Shown: positions 52,103 to 61,833, numbered from the stretch's first letter. The stretch is DNA of 64,000 nt from Dictyobacter alpinus (GCF_003967575.1 NZ_BIFT01000002.1:1178001-1242000); one strand, 5' to 3'. A program made the numbers and translations. Notes: generated by a model not told the origin, from the letters alone.

Positions 52103-54481
52103 ATGTTGCTAAACAGAAATGATTCTGCTCATCAGCAAAGGCAAGACCGAGCATTGATGCCACGCCGCCTGACATCGCTTATACTCATCAGTGTGGTGTT
52201 GCTGACCACAGTCATCGCGTTTTTTGTTCCCGGCACGCGGACTATATTTGCGGCCGGCAATGGCCCGGCGTTGACGGTGGATGCGCAATCGAATCGTCAC
52301 ACAATCAGTCGAGATATCTATGGAATGAATCTCTATGCTGTTGACGAGAATCTGGCCAAAGAGCTGAAACTGTCAAACGAACGCATGGGTGGAAACAATA
52401 CCTCAACCTATAATTGGCAGATTGATTCCAGTAACGCTGGCAATGACTATTTTTATGAGGGCGGTGGTGATGGCGTGTATATGGGAGGGAGCAACGCCGG
52501 GACAGGTAGCGGAAATGGGGCATCGGTAGACCGCTTTGTCAACAACATGCAGGCCCAGGGCACAAAGGCAATGATCACCATACCCATGCTACCCTACCTC
52601 ACCAAGACCAGAGATATGAATTGTTCCTACCCCAAGTCCAATTATCAACCCCAGCAATACTATTCGAGCGAAACCCTACCAAATGGGGATACCTGTGGCA
52701 ATGGGCATGATACCAGTGGCAATCCCATTAATGACAACAATCCTACCCTGAACTATACCGCCAATAGTCCTGATATCGCGAAGGCCTGGACCCAGCATCT
52801 TGTTCAAACCCATGGAACAACGGCGAACGGAGGCGTCGGCGTCTACGAGATGGATAACGAGCCATCGATCTGGTATTCGACGCACCAGGATGTTCATCCA
52901 GGGTACACGGGCTTTGATGAACTGGTTAACGTGACACAGGACTACGCAAAGGCCGTCAAAGGGGTTGACTCTAGTGCGGTGATCGCTGGCCCTGGCGACT
53001 TCGGCTGGTGGGGCTATATTGGCGCACAGGCCCCGGCAGGCGATGGACAGACCGACCACAATAACCTCTGGCGTGTTCAATATTATCTCCAACAGATGAA
53101 AGCCTATCAGGATCGTACCGGCACCCGCCTGCTGGACTACCTGACGGAGCACTACTATCCAAACACCCGCAGTCAGTTCTGTCTCAGCCTCTGCGATGCG
53201 GGTAACAGTGCGAACCAGCAAGAACGCCTGAATTCAACACGCTCATTGTGGGATCCAACCTATGTGGATAATAGCTGGATCGGTGATCAGTATGGGGCGA
53301 TTAATCTCATTCCCCGTATGCACGATTGGGTCAATACCTATTATCCAGGTACCAAAATTGGCCTGACAGAGTACAACTTTGGTGGCAATGAGTCGCTGAA
53401 TGGCGCCCTGACCGAGGCCGATGTGTTAGGCATCTTTGGCCGCGAGAACCTGGACTACGCAACCATGTGGGGTCCACCTACCTCCGGTCAGCCTGCAGCT
53501 TATGCCTTCCGCATGTATCTCAACTATGATGGCAATGGCAGTTCCTATGGCGACACCTGGATCAATTCGAGCAGCTCAGACCAGAGCCAGTTAGCAGTTT
53601 ATGGTGCCCAACGCTCTAGCGATAATGCCCTGACATTAATGGTTATCAATAAGACAGGGAACGATCTCACCAGCAATCTCGCCTTATCCAATGCAACTCC
53701 CAGTGGGAACGCGCAGGTTTATACGTATAGCGGCGCGAACCTCAATACCATTGTGCATCAGCCGGACATGGCGGTGAAAGCGAATGGCTTTAGCACAACC
53801 TATCCTGCCAACTCGATCTCTATGATTGTGATTCCTACTGGCACTTCCACAGGTGGCGGTGGTGGCACATCCCAATTCTCAACCGGGCTTGAGAATGGCA
53901 ATGTTCAACCTTCCTGGACAAACACCGTTGATGCTGGTAACTGGCCTCTGGCAGGAGCGGTCAATGTTACTGGTGTATGTTGTGGTCTATCTAGTCCTGA
54001 GCTAGGAGTACGTAACGAAAACGCTCATGGTGGTTCAGCGGCTCTAATGTATTCGGGATCATCCACCAATGCGTTCTCCAGCAACTATGCCTATCTTAAG
54101 TCCTTTGACTTGAGTAGTCAGAATGTCGTGGTCGGGTCAAATACGACGCTCTCCTATTGGATCTACCCACAAAGCTCTGCTAGCTCGAATCTGGTTCATG
54201 GTAACAATAGTACCTGCGTCGCAATCGACCTGATTTTTCAGGCCAACAATGGTAGTAGTAGCAATCTGCGCGATAGCCAGGCGGTTGACCAGAACGGCAA
54301 TCGCGCACATCCGGCTTATCAATGTGGGAAGTTAACACAGGACACCTGGAATCATGTCACCATTAACCTGGGAACGCATAGCAATGCACTCAAAGTTTCA
54401 CGTGTTGATGTCGGTTACGATAATCCCAATAGCACCGGTGGCTACCGTGGCTATATTGATGATATCAGTATTAGCGGATAA
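52103..54481 (+). CDS. Secreted GH44 endoglucanase/xyloglucanase with C-terminal binding domain
   Basis: 792 residues from ATG 52103 (AAGGAGG at 52091-52097). The N-terminal 50 residues contain a basic start (PRRLTSLI) and a hydrophobic helix, with FAAG as a possible cleavage site: exported. Residues 55-560 have the GH44 features: RDIYGMNLY, GGNNTSTYNWQ, NNMQAQGTKAMITIPMLPYLTK, YEMDNEPSIWYSTHQDVHP with the acid/base Glu253 and GLTEYNFGG with the nucleophile Glu423, then a small beta domain. After a Gly-rich linker (GTSTGGGGGTSQF, about 585-597) comes a jelly-roll of about 190 residues, probably a carbohydrate-binding module. It cuts beta-1,4-glucan or xyloglucan outside the cell. Products could be imported by the transporter at 31-35 kb; that link is inference. 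Confidence 0.9.
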   Translation: MLLNRNDSAHQQRQDRALMPRRLTSLILISVVLLTTVIAFFVPGTRTIFAAGNGPALTVDAQSNRHTISRDIYGMNLYAVDENLAKELKLSNERMGGNNTSTYNWQIDSSNAGNDYFYEGGGDGVYMGGSNAGTGSGNGASVDRFVNNMQAQGTKAMITIPMLPYLTKTRDMNCSYPKSNYQPQQYYSSETLPNGDTCGNGHDTSGNPINDNNPTLNYTANSPDIAKAWTQHLVQTHGTTANGGVGVYEMDNEPSIWYSTHQDVHPGYTGFDELVNVTQDYAKAVKGVDSSAVIAGPGDFGWWGYIGAQAPAGDGQTDHNNLWRVQYYLQQMKAYQDRTGTRLLDYLTEHYYPNTRSQFCLSLCDAGNSANQQERLNSTRSLWDPTYVDNSWIGDQYGAINLIPRMHDWVNTYYPGTKIGLTEYNFGGNESLNGALTEADVLGIFGRENLDYATMWGPPTSGQPAAYAFRMYLNYDGNGSSYGDTWINSSSSDQSQLAVYGAQRSSDNALTLMVINKTGNDLTSNLALSNATPSGNAQVYTYSGANLNTIVHQPDMAVKANGFSTTYPANSISMIVIPTGTSTGGGGGTSQFSTGLENGNVQPSWTNTVDAGNWPLAGAVNVTGVCCGLSSPELGVRNENAHGGSAALMYSGSSTNAFSSNYAYLKSFDLSSQNVVVGSNTTLSYWIYPQSSASSNLVHGNNSTCVAIDLIFQANNGSSSNLRDSQAVDQNGNRAHPAYQCGKLTQDTWNHVTINLGTHSNALKVSRVDVGYDNPNSTGGYRGYIDDISISG

Positions 54482-54514
54482 GACATTCTATCATCAGCAG
54501 TAACGCCCGTGAGA

Positions 54515-54544
54515 GTGAGCTAAGGTTTTATAACCTTAGCTCAC
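54515..54544. terminator. Terminator between GH44 and antiporter genes
   Basis: GTGAGCTAAGGTT (54515-54527) pairs with AACCTTAGCTCAC (54532-54544), 4-base loop, followed by ATTTGT. Convergent position, 34 bp after the GH44 stop. Confidence 0.8.
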
Positions 54545-54558
54545 ATTTGTCTGACAAC

Positions 54559-55884
54559 CTATGCTGAAAACACGGTTTCCTCTGTTTGCTCTCCTTTATC
54601 TTCTGGACCCGTAGTGCCTTGTTGTTGTTGATCAGACGGCAGGGCTTTTTTCAACACAAAACGAATACTTAATCCCTGCACCAGGAGCGTAAAGAAAACA
54701 ACCGCATAGGTTGAAACCAGGATCAGCGTTCGTGCGGGAACCTCCAAAGGTATGGACAGCGCCAGGGCCAGGGATAAAGCTCCGCGTAATCCACTCCAGA
54801 AGATAATCAAGCGCCATGAACGTGGTACATAGCGTCCTTTTTCAAACAGGTTATTGGGCCACTTAATCCAGGAGTGAACGGCCAGGATAAAGACCAGAAA
54901 GAAGCGTGCCAGCAACACAATTCCAACCGCCAACAAAGCCACAAACCAGGTGATGAAACCGGAATTACTCAGGAAGATGTTCGCAAATGAACGGAATTGG
55001 ACACCAACGAGCAGGAAGATCAGTGCATTACCCAGAAACGAGGCAATATCCCAGACGGTATCTACATCGCCTTTGGTGGCTTCAGACATCGCGGTATTGC
55101 GACCATAATTGCCCAGGACCAATCCCAACACAATGACGGTAATAATCGCGGAGAGATGTATCGTGTCAGCAACCCAGAAAACGCCATAGGCCGCGACCAG
55201 CGTAATTGTAGTCTCGATCTGTGGATCATCGATGCGCTTTAGTCCCTGGCTGATCACAGCTCCAGCGATAATGCCAAAGGCAATACCACCACCCGCCTCT
55301 ATCAACAGCTGCAATAATCCTGTGCCAACAGCGGACCAGCCAGTGAGGGACTGATTATGCACCCCCAACAATACAAACATCAAAAAAACCTGATAGAGTG
55401 AGCCAGCCACCCCATCATTAAAGAGGCTCTCACCCTCAATAATATTTGAGAGCCGCTCATTCACATGCAACTGACGGAAAAGTCCTAACACGGCCACAGG
55501 ATCAGTTGGAGAGAGGATCGCGGCCAGCAGGAAGGCCGTCATCCAATCCAGTTGCACGATAAAATGTAATAATGCAGCAATAATCACTACGGAGATCAGC
55601 AAGCCTGGTCCAGCCAGGAAAAAAATCACGCGCCAATTTTTACGTAACAGGTCGAGCTTGACGTTCCAGGCCCCTTCAAATAATAAGGCCGGTAGAAAAA
55701 CATAGAGGACCAGATCAGGGGTCAGTTGTACCTCGGGAGTCAAGCCAAATAGTCCAACAACCAGTCCCACGACGACCAGACCCAATGTATATGGGATAGA
55801 GAGCCTGCGTGCCACCAGATTGGTTACCAGGGCAATGGCGAGAAAGAGCACGAGATCTCGAATTAAGATAGGCAGTGTTAGCAT
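54559..55884 (-). CDS. CPA1-type Na+/H+ antiporter
   Basis: 441 residues from ATG 55884 with AAAGGA upstream; about 12 membrane segments. RRLSIPYTLGLVVVGLVVG and VFLPALLFEGAWNVKLDLLRKNW are the typical helix 2-3 region of NhaP/CPA1 exchangers, FLLAAILSPTDPVAVLGLF carries the ion-binding Asp region (PTDPVA), and EGESLFNDGVAGSLYQVFLM has the ND motif on the opposite half. GLRGALSLALALSIP is the conserved arginine helix. Exchanges Na+ (or K+) for H+, used in pH and salt homeostasis. Its C-terminus is short and acidic. Upstream are two hairpins (55948-55974 and 56043-56076). Followed on the minus strand by nothing until the GH44 terminator. Confidence 0.92.
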   Translation of the reverse strand: MLTLPILIRDLVLFLAIALVTNLVARRLSIPYTLGLVVVGLVVGLFGLTPEVQLTPDLVLYVFLPALLFEGAWNVKLDLLRKNWRVIFFLAGPGLLISVVIIAALLHFIVQLDWMTAFLLAAILSPTDPVAVLGLFRQLHVNERLSNIIEGESLFNDGVAGSLYQVFLMFVLLGVHNQSLTGWSAVGTGLLQLLIEAGGGIAFGIIAGAVISQGLKRIDDPQIETTITLVAAYGVFWVADTIHLSAIITVIVLGLVLGNYGRNTAMSEATKGDVDTVWDIASFLGNALIFLLVGVQFRSFANIFLSNSGFITWFVALLAVGIVLLARFFLVFILAVHSWIKWPNNLFEKGRYVPRSWRLIIFWSGLRGALSLALALSIPLEVPARTLILVSTYAVVFFTLLVQGLSIRFVLKKALPSDQQQQGTTGPEDKGEQTEETVFSA

Positions 55885-55947
55885 TATGTTCCTTTGCTAA
55901 CCTTTTTTACAATCAATTCGCCCCTGTCTATCTTAAAAAGGCAAAAA

Positions 55948-55974
55948 GGAAGACCGGCCGCCGACCAGTCTTCC
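55948..55974 (-). terminator. Hairpin with T tract upstream of the antiporter
   Basis: GGAAGACCGG (55948-55957) against CCAGTCTTCC (55965-55974), one G-U-type change; on the minus strand TTTTTGCCTTTTT follows. It lies 64 bp before the antiporter start, so it either ends read-through from the stress gene or attenuates the antiporter. Confidence 0.65.
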
Positions 55975-56042
55975 CGGCACACCAATACTATTCTCCTGGT
56001 ATCTTCTCCTATAAGTATTGATAATGTCAAGCACGACTCATA

Positions 56043-56076
56043 CAAAAAGAGTTCGAAAGGTTTCCCCTTCGAACTC
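56043..56076 (-). terminator. Terminator of the YsnF-type stress gene
   Basis: GAGTTCGAA (56049-56057) with TTCGAACTC (56068-56076); the minus strand then reads CTTTTTGTA. It lies 18 bp after the stop at 56094. Confidence 0.8.
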
Positions 56077-56093
56077 CGTCTGGTTTCTCAATA

Positions 56094-57221
56094 CTAGCGA
56101 TTGTTGTCTGTAGTGCGATCATCTAGAGGAACGTCGCCCTGTTGATCCAGCTGGGCCTCTTCACGGCGAACCGTATCACTGACACGCTGATTCTCCTGCA
56201 CGTTGCGCTTGCCAATGGCAACTTCACCGGTTGTGACGGTATCTTTAGAAACATTAACTTGCTCAGAGCTCACAGGTACACGGATATCCTCATCCTCGCC
56301 GATTGGAGTCGTATTATCGACCTCACCATTGGCTACCGAACGGCGCTCAACGTAGACCTCTTCGTGAGAAACTGGCACATCAATGTTCTGCTCCTCAGAG
56401 ACTACATTTTTACGTAAACGAGCTTCACCAGACTGAACACGATCTTTCCCGACATTCAACTGCTCTTCACGCAAACGCATGCGACGCTGCTCATCGTTGT
56501 TATCACCTAAGCGATCAGTAGCATCTGTATCATATGTGTTGTTGTTGTTTTTATCATATTCACGATCGTTCTGATTCATAACATCTCCTCTATTATTATT
56601 ATACGCACGATTATCCTGGTATGTATCATTTACAGTATTATCATTGCCATACACGCGATCGTTCTGATCTACATTGTTAGCAGCTGCATCGGTTGCATAG
56701 GCGTCGGTATCACGGGTGGTGTCATAACCAGTTGCGCCCTGCGTTGCATAGGCATTAGCATCACGGGTGGTGTCATAACCGGTCGCGCCCTGCGTTGCAG
56801 TCGCATCGGTTGCATAGGCGTCGGTATCACGGGTAGTGGTACCAGTGGTGTCATAGGTAGACTGATTTGCATTCGCCTGCGTACCGTAGATGCGTGCACC
56901 GTAACTTTGCAGAGTGCTTAATGCCTCCTGTTCACGTCCATTCGCATTTACAGCAACAATACCACGGCCAGCACGATGCTCATTCTGATAATAATCAGCC
57001 TCTTCATTAGAGAGGCCCGAATCTTTTAGATCGGCAGCGGTATCGGTATCTTCGCCACCAAACAAGCGTTTCAATTCAGCGAAAAACCCGCTAGAAGTGG
57101 CACGCTTGGAATAATAGATCTGGTCAGGATCAATACCAGTCTGTTCTAATGCATTGATCGCATCATCAGCCATAGCTGGTTCGTCAAAGACACTAATCAG
57201 TGTTGGTTTTATCAAAGACAT
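56094..57221 (-). CDS. YsnF/AvaK (DUF2382) stress protein with YflT-like N-domain and repeats
   Basis: 375 residues from ATG 57221 with AAAGGAGAT upstream. Residues 5-125 form a YflT/general-stress-17M-like domain (PTLISVFDEPAMADDAINALEQTGIDPDQIYYSKRA, GRGIVAVNANGREQEALSTLQSYG). Residues 125-240 are low complexity, with GATGYDTTRDANAYATQ-type tandem units and Asp/Asn-rich stretches. Residues 245-360 are the DUF2382 domain in three strands-and-turn repeats: RMRLREEQLNVGKDRVQSGE, VSEEQNIDVPVSHEEVYVERR and DIRVPVSSEQVNVSKDTVTTGE. Such proteins are found in stress and desiccation responses; biochemical role unknown. No signal peptide. It is a paralogue of 57684-58532. Confidence 0.85.
   Translation of the reverse strand: MSLIKPTLISVFDEPAMADDAINALEQTGIDPDQIYYSKRATSSGFFAELKRLFGGEDTDTAADLKDSGLSNEEADYYQNEHRAGRGIVAVNANGREQEALSTLQSYGARIYGTQANANQSTYDTTGTTTRDTDAYATDATATQGATGYDTTRDANAYATQGATGYDTTRDTDAYATDAAANNVDQNDRVYGNDNTVNDTYQDNRAYNNNRGDVMNQNDREYDKNNNNTYDTDATDRLGDNNDEQRRMRLREEQLNVGKDRVQSGEARLRKNVVSEEQNIDVPVSHEEVYVERRSVANGEVDNTTPIGEDEDIRVPVSSEQVNVSKDTVTTGEVAIGKRNVQENQRVSDTVRREEAQLDQQGDVPLDDRTTDNNR
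56692..56793 (-). repeat. 51-bp coding tandem repeat in the YsnF-type gene
   Basis: Units 56692-56742 and 56743-56793 differ at a few positions; a third, partial unit follows at about 56809-56838. They encode alternate Tyr-Asp-Thr-Thr-Arg-Asp/Ala-Tyr-Ala-Thr stretches in the linker region. Confidence 0.8.
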
Positions 57222-57683
57222 TTTATATCTCCTTTTGTGCCATGTAACTATTTATGTATAACTCCACGTCTACGATTACAGCATCCATGTTTATTACAAT
57301 TATTCAAATTTCTTCAAGATTTACAGTAAATTTTCTTTACTGCTTACATTACGATCCACTTGTGACATGCGATACAGGTAATTCATTAGAAAATATTAGA
57401 GCTGCTGGGGTTATAAAAAGGCGTTTTTATCACAAACCCAGAAGTTTAGCTATGCTTGTTTAAGCTGCATAATTTGCAGTGGATCTGTTCAGAAAAGCAG
57501 TTCTCTACCTATGATTCTCTACAAAGACCTCATCTGTTGCTTAAGTAATTTTAATCAATAACGTTTTTTTCTTATGTTCCTTTTTTCTTATATTTTATCT
57601 GCAAAAGACTGCAGATAAAATAACAAGCGACATGGATTGCAAAATCCATGTCGCTTGTTGAATACTATTAACAGACACGCACT
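57222..57683. other. Intergenic with tandem hairpins (57591-57659)
   Basis: Two hairpins: 57591-57602 with 57611-57622 (12 bp) and 57622-57638 with 57643-57659 (17 bp, near-perfect), 24 bp from the stop of the second stress gene, which they terminate on the minus strand. The rest (57222-57590) is AT-rich, holds the promoter of the first stress gene and no gene. Confidence 0.7.
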
Positions 57684-58532
57684 TTAATCTTTTACTCGTA
57701 ACACATTTCCCGCAGGTTGCTCATGAACAGGAACGTTTCCATGCTGACTGATGGAAGCTTCTTCATGTTTCACGGTCTCTACAAATTGGGTATTTTCTTG
57801 CTGCACCTTTTTATGAATTATGATCTCTTCCACGACGACTGGTCGCTTGTCAAAGATAACTTGCTCCTCATGAACAAGGATTCTGATTGTGCCGCCATCG
57901 CGTAAGGTTTCAGTTGTATCCCCATTAGCCAGGGCAACCTGCTCATTCAGGGCTGGATCGTTATCCAGGTTATCATTAGCGGCGTGTGGCGAGGCAGCTG
58001 TATTTCCTCCTGGGAGTCGCTCAATGGTTACTTCTTCGCGAGTCACAGGAATAGTAAAGGTCTTATCCTCGGTAATCACACGTTTATGAACGCGAATTTC
58101 CCCTACCTCAACCCAGTTCTTTTGGATATTTACCCGCTCTTCACGCAGCTGAACAACGTGTTCTTTTCCCGGCTCCGTGGGTATAAACACATTATAGGCA
58201 CCATAGCGATGCAGGATATCGCGACATTCTAGAGGACGATTATGTGCCTGGACCATAATGAGTGTGGAGCCAGCGCCAAATTCGCGTTGATAGGATTGCA
58301 GTTGATCTTCTGGCAAATTCAGGTGCTCCAATATACTGGCATCTTCATCTGCCTGAATGTTTTTATCCGCAAAATTTTTCTTAAAGGCAGACAACATGCC
58401 CTCTGAATGCTGTCTCACCAACTTTATCTCTCCTTGTTGCCAGCCTGAGCGTTGTAATTCAGTATATGCTTGCTCAGCAAGACTCTGGTCTCGAAAAACA
58501 CCGATAATAGTTGCAGGAGCTTCGGTATTCAT
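57684..58532 (-). CDS. YsnF/AvaK (DUF2382) stress protein, second paralogue
   Basis: 282 residues from ATG 58532 with GAGGAAAGAG upstream. Residues 5-115: YflT-like domain (TIIGVFRDQSLAEQAYTELQRSGWQQGEIKLVRQHSE, GAGSTLIMVQAHNRPLECRDILHRYGAYNV). Residues 120-275: DUF2382 in three copies of the strand motif: VQLREERVNIQKNWVEVGEIRVHKRV, TIPVTREEVTIERLPGG and IRILVHEEQVIFDKRPVVVEEIIIHKKV. It lacks the long low-complexity linker of its neighbour. Members of this family are widespread in cyanobacteria, Bacilli and Chloroflexi and rise in stress; no enzyme activity is known. Tandem arrangement with its paralogue points to duplication and divergence. Confidence 0.87.
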   Translation of the reverse strand: MNTEAPATIIGVFRDQSLAEQAYTELQRSGWQQGEIKLVRQHSEGMLSAFKKNFADKNIQADEDASILEHLNLPEDQLQSYQREFGAGSTLIMVQAHNRPLECRDILHRYGAYNVFIPTEPGKEHVVQLREERVNIQKNWVEVGEIRVHKRVITEDKTFTIPVTREEVTIERLPGGNTAASPHAANDNLDNDPALNEQVALANGDTTETLRDGGTIRILVHEEQVIFDKRPVVVEEIIIHKKVQQENTQFVETVKHEEASISQHGNVPVHEQPAGNVLRVKD

Positions 58533-58848
58533 GTTCTCTTTCCTCTTTCTTTCTTTCTTCCTAACGTAGCCTGATTATCTATCTTTTATATATCTAAAAA
58601 TCTGCTTCAAGAGCTGCATGCTTATCCTTATATTCCGCTCTTTATAAAATTTTTTCAGCTATACAGGTCTTTATACGAATAACTTGAAATAAAATGGGAC
58701 AGACAAGCAAGATAATATGCTGTCAGGTTGCTTTTTCACTTGTGCTAGAAAAGAGATTTGGATATCATAAGACAAAAAAAGGACGGCCATGGATAACGCT
58801 TTCTGGCGCTCGATCGCCACGAATAACTTTCAACTTCCCGCGCCATAC
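58533..58848. other. Left flank of duplicated segment copy 2
   Basis: About 315 bp between the stress gene and the duplication junction. No gene seen. A short palindromic stretch (TGGCGCTCGATCGCCA) lies at about 58803-58818. Unlike copy 1, there is no copZ-csoR pair next to the junction. Confidence 0.5.
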
Positions 58849-59090
58849 TAGATAAAAAAAGCGATCTCAGGCGTAGCGGTAGGGCTTGCCCCTACTACCG
58901 GTTCACGTATGAAATGTTCCTCAAACATGTTTACTTAAGGCTGGCAGATCAAAGCGTGGACAGTTTCTGGCTTGGACCTGCTCATACGTGGTGCTGGTCG
59001 CAGGGGCAAGCCCTGCCGCTACGATCAATTTTTGGGTCTTTTATCATTCAATGGTACAATTATCTATTATGTTCATCAAAGGGGCGTGTA

Positions 59091-59207
59091 ATGGCCTTAA
59101 AATCGCAAGTAGAGGCATTTTGCGGTTTAGAAGGGAATCACATTTCTTCGGATATTCTCCTGCACGCTAAGATTACCTGTGAAGTGAGGGTTATCAATCG
59201 AGGGTGA
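59091..59207 (+). CDS. Possible 38-residue small protein upstream of copA (copy 2)
   Basis: Identical to 20170-20286, with the same upstream TTGGGT-17-TACAAT promoter-like boxes and AAAGGGG ribosome site. Unrecognised; two cysteines; may be a chance ORF. Confidence 0.3.
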   Translation: MALKSQVEAFCGLEGNHISSDILLHAKITCEVRVINRG

Positions 59208-59220
59208 GGCTTGAATCTAC

Positions 59221-59275
59221 TTGACAAACTTTCAAGGGAGGTCTATAGTAATCATATCCCCCCCCAGGGGGTATG
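59221..59275 (+). promoter_or_regulatory. copA promoter with CsoR-type operator (copy 2)
   Basis: TTGACA-17-TATAGT followed by the C8/G5 palindrome at 59253-59275, as at 20300-20354. Both copA genes should therefore answer to the same repressor(s). Confidence 0.8.
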
Positions 59276-59310
59276 GGTATATGGCTTTAAAGAGAGAAGA
59301 GGGATGTGGC

Positions 59311-61776
59311 ATGACGATAGATATGAGTCAGGATCATGCGAGTAACAAACATGCGCCTTCCAGCGCTACAGATATACAGCAGCATGCTCAGTTTATGCTG
59401 GAGGGGATGACGTGTGCTTCCTGTTCGATGCGTATCGAGAAAGGACTCAAGAAGTTGCCCGGCGTGCTGGATGCCAGCGTGAATCTGGCGACCGAGCGAG
59501 GCACTGTCACCTATGATCCAGCGCAAACCGATGTGGCTAAGATGGTACAAAAAGTCGATGCCATCGGCTATAAAGCTATTCCTGTTGAAGTTCCAACTGC
59601 TCCTCCGCTGCCTCCTGTAGAGCAGCAAGGGCCAGCACTAGAGATACAACAGGCAGTGCCACAACCTATCCAGTCCATCGAGGTTCCGGGCGAGACGGAA
59701 CAGCCAAACACAGCTCAACTCACACCGACTCAGGCCCAGAGCGCACGCCGACAGGCTGAGTTGGTCCGTAAGCGTAACCTGCTGCTCCTGGGCATCGTGC
59801 TCTCGCTTCCTGTTGTGATCTTGAATATGTTTTTCATGAATCGTTTTCCTGGTGAGAATATCTTATTGCTCATTCTGACTACGCCGGTCTGGGCTATCGT
59901 GGGTTGGAACTTCCATCGTACGGCGCTAAAAACGGCTCGGCACCTGAGCGCTAATATGGATACGCTGATCTCACTCGGATCAACGGCCGCCTACCTGATG
60001 AGCATCGTGGCAACCTTCTTTCCAGATCTGATCGGGGCAACGACCTTTTATGATACAGCCGCCTTGATCATTACACTCATCTACCTGGGAAAATATCTGG
60101 AGGCGCGCGCAAAAGGCCAGACCAACGAGGCGATCCAGAAACTGATGGGATTACAGGCGCGCACCGCCCATGTTGTACGTGCGAACCAGGAACTGGATGT
60201 GCCGATCGAGCAAGTACAGGTCGGGGATGAACTGATTGTACGCCCGGGAGAAAAGATTCCGGTCGATGGAACGGTACTCACGGGCCAATCTTCTATTGAT
60301 GAAGCCATGATCACCGGTGAGAGTATGCCGGTTGAGAAGAGCGAGGGCGATACGCTGATCGGCGCAACCATCAATCAGCGTGGACTGTTACGTATGCGGG
60401 CCACAAAAGTGGGAACCGATACCATGCTGGCACATATCATTCGCATGGTTGAGCAAGCACAGGGCTCAAAAGCACCCATTCAACGCCTGGCTGACACGAT
60501 CTCTAGCATCTTTGTCCCTATCGTCCTGATCATTGCGGTCCTGACCTTTATCGGCTGGACGATTACAGGTAGCCTGGGTATAGTTGGTGCTACGAGCAGT
60601 GCAATGGGTGCAATGGACTCCACAGCCATGAGTAGTCCCTGGATGATTGCCATTGTGGCAGCGGTAGCGGTTCTGGTGGTGGCGTGTCCCTGTGCGCTGG
60701 GTCTGGCAACACCGACGGCGATCATGGTCGGAACTGGCAAAGGCGCGGAACAGGGTATCCTGATTAAAGGCGGCGAGAGCCTGGAACGTATTCAAGCGGT
60801 CAGCGCTATCTTGCTGGATAAAACTGGCACGATTACTAAAGGGAAACCCGAGCTGACCAATGTGCTGGCACTGCCGGGCATCGACCAGACAGAGCTACTA
60901 CGCCTGACAGCCGAAGCGGAGCAGGGATCAGAGCATCCCCTGGCAACAGCGATTATAGCAGGAGCCAGGGCACAGGATATTTCCCTGGGGGCCACTCCTG
61001 ACGCTTTTACGGCCCTGGTAGGACGTGGTCTGGTAGCACAGGTAGAAGGACATAGAGTAGTAGTCGGCACACGCGTTCTGATGCGTGAAAACGCTATCGA
61101 CACTCATATACTCAACGAGCATTTAGAGGTATTAGAGGGACAAGGGAAAACGGTGATGCTGGTAGCCATTAATGGCACTATGGCTGGCTTGATCGCGGTC
61201 GCCGATACTGTAAAGGATGATTCACGGGCAGCCATCGAAAATTTGCAGCAGCAAGGTCTGGCCGTCTGGATGATTACAGGCGATAATCAACGAACAGCTC
61301 AGGCGATTGCGGCTCAGGTTGGTATACCTGCCGACCATGTTCTGGCCGAAGTGTTGCCCGAAGATAAAGCCAATCAGGTCAAACGTTTGCAGGAGCAGGG
61401 ACGAGTAGTAGCCTTCGCTGGTGATGGTATCAACGATGCGCCGGCCCTCGTTCAGGCTGATGCCGGCATCGCCATGGGAACAGGCACAGATATCGCTATG
61501 GAAGCATCCGATATCACCCTGGTCAAAGGCAATTTGCAGAGTGTCGCCACTGCGCTGGAATTATCACGTGCCACGCTGCGTACAATCAAGCAAAATCTCT
61601 TCTGGGCCTTCGCCTACAATGTTATCTTGATTCCGACCGCGATCCTTTCACCATTGATTCCTTCTCTGAGGGACAATGCACCGATCTTCGCGGCCGCCGC
61701 TATGGCCCTCTCATCCGTCACGGTCGTCAGCAATTCCCTGCGACTACGCCGGTTTGGACGCTCAAAGCAACAATAA
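59311..61776 (+). CDS. copA: Cu(I)-exporting P1B-type ATPase (copy 2)
   Basis: 821 residues, same start choice as copy 1 (ATG after GAAGAGGGA). Predicted protein identical to 20390-22855: HMA with CASC, CPC transport motif, DKTGT, SEHPLA and GDGINDAP all intact, so this copy should be fully active. It gives a doubled dose of copper export. It is not preceded by copZ and the first csoR, which exist only beside copy 1. Confidence 0.96.
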   Translation: MTIDMSQDHASNKHAPSSATDIQQHAQFMLEGMTCASCSMRIEKGLKKLPGVLDASVNLATERGTVTYDPAQTDVAKMVQKVDAIGYKAIPVEVPTAPPLPPVEQQGPALEIQQAVPQPIQSIEVPGETEQPNTAQLTPTQAQSARRQAELVRKRNLLLLGIVLSLPVVILNMFFMNRFPGENILLLILTTPVWAIVGWNFHRTALKTARHLSANMDTLISLGSTAAYLMSIVATFFPDLIGATTFYDTAALIITLIYLGKYLEARAKGQTNEAIQKLMGLQARTAHVVRANQELDVPIEQVQVGDELIVRPGEKIPVDGTVLTGQSSIDEAMITGESMPVEKSEGDTLIGATINQRGLLRMRATKVGTDTMLAHIIRMVEQAQGSKAPIQRLADTISSIFVPIVLIIAVLTFIGWTITGSLGIVGATSSAMGAMDSTAMSSPWMIAIVAAVAVLVVACPCALGLATPTAIMVGTGKGAEQGILIKGGESLERIQAVSAILLDKTGTITKGKPELTNVLALPGIDQTELLRLTAEAEQGSEHPLATAIIAGARAQDISLGATPDAFTALVGRGLVAQVEGHRVVVGTRVLMRENAIDTHILNEHLEVLEGQGKTVMLVAINGTMAGLIAVADTVKDDSRAAIENLQQQGLAVWMITGDNQRTAQAIAAQVGIPADHVLAEVLPEDKANQVKRLQEQGRVVAFAGDGINDAPALVQADAGIAMGTGTDIAMEASDITLVKGNLQSVATALELSRATLRTIKQNLFWAFAYNVILIPTAILSPLIPSLRDNAPIFAAAAMALSSVTVVSNSLRLRRFGRSKQQ

Positions 61777-61794
61777 GAGATACTCTAAAAAACG

Positions 61795-61831
61795 TCCAGT
61801 CCTACCATGCGCAGCGCACGGTAGGACTGGA
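61795..61831. terminator. Convergent terminator between copA and csoR (copy 2)
   Basis: Same hairpin as 22874-22910. Confidence 0.8.
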
Positions 61832-61833
61832 TA

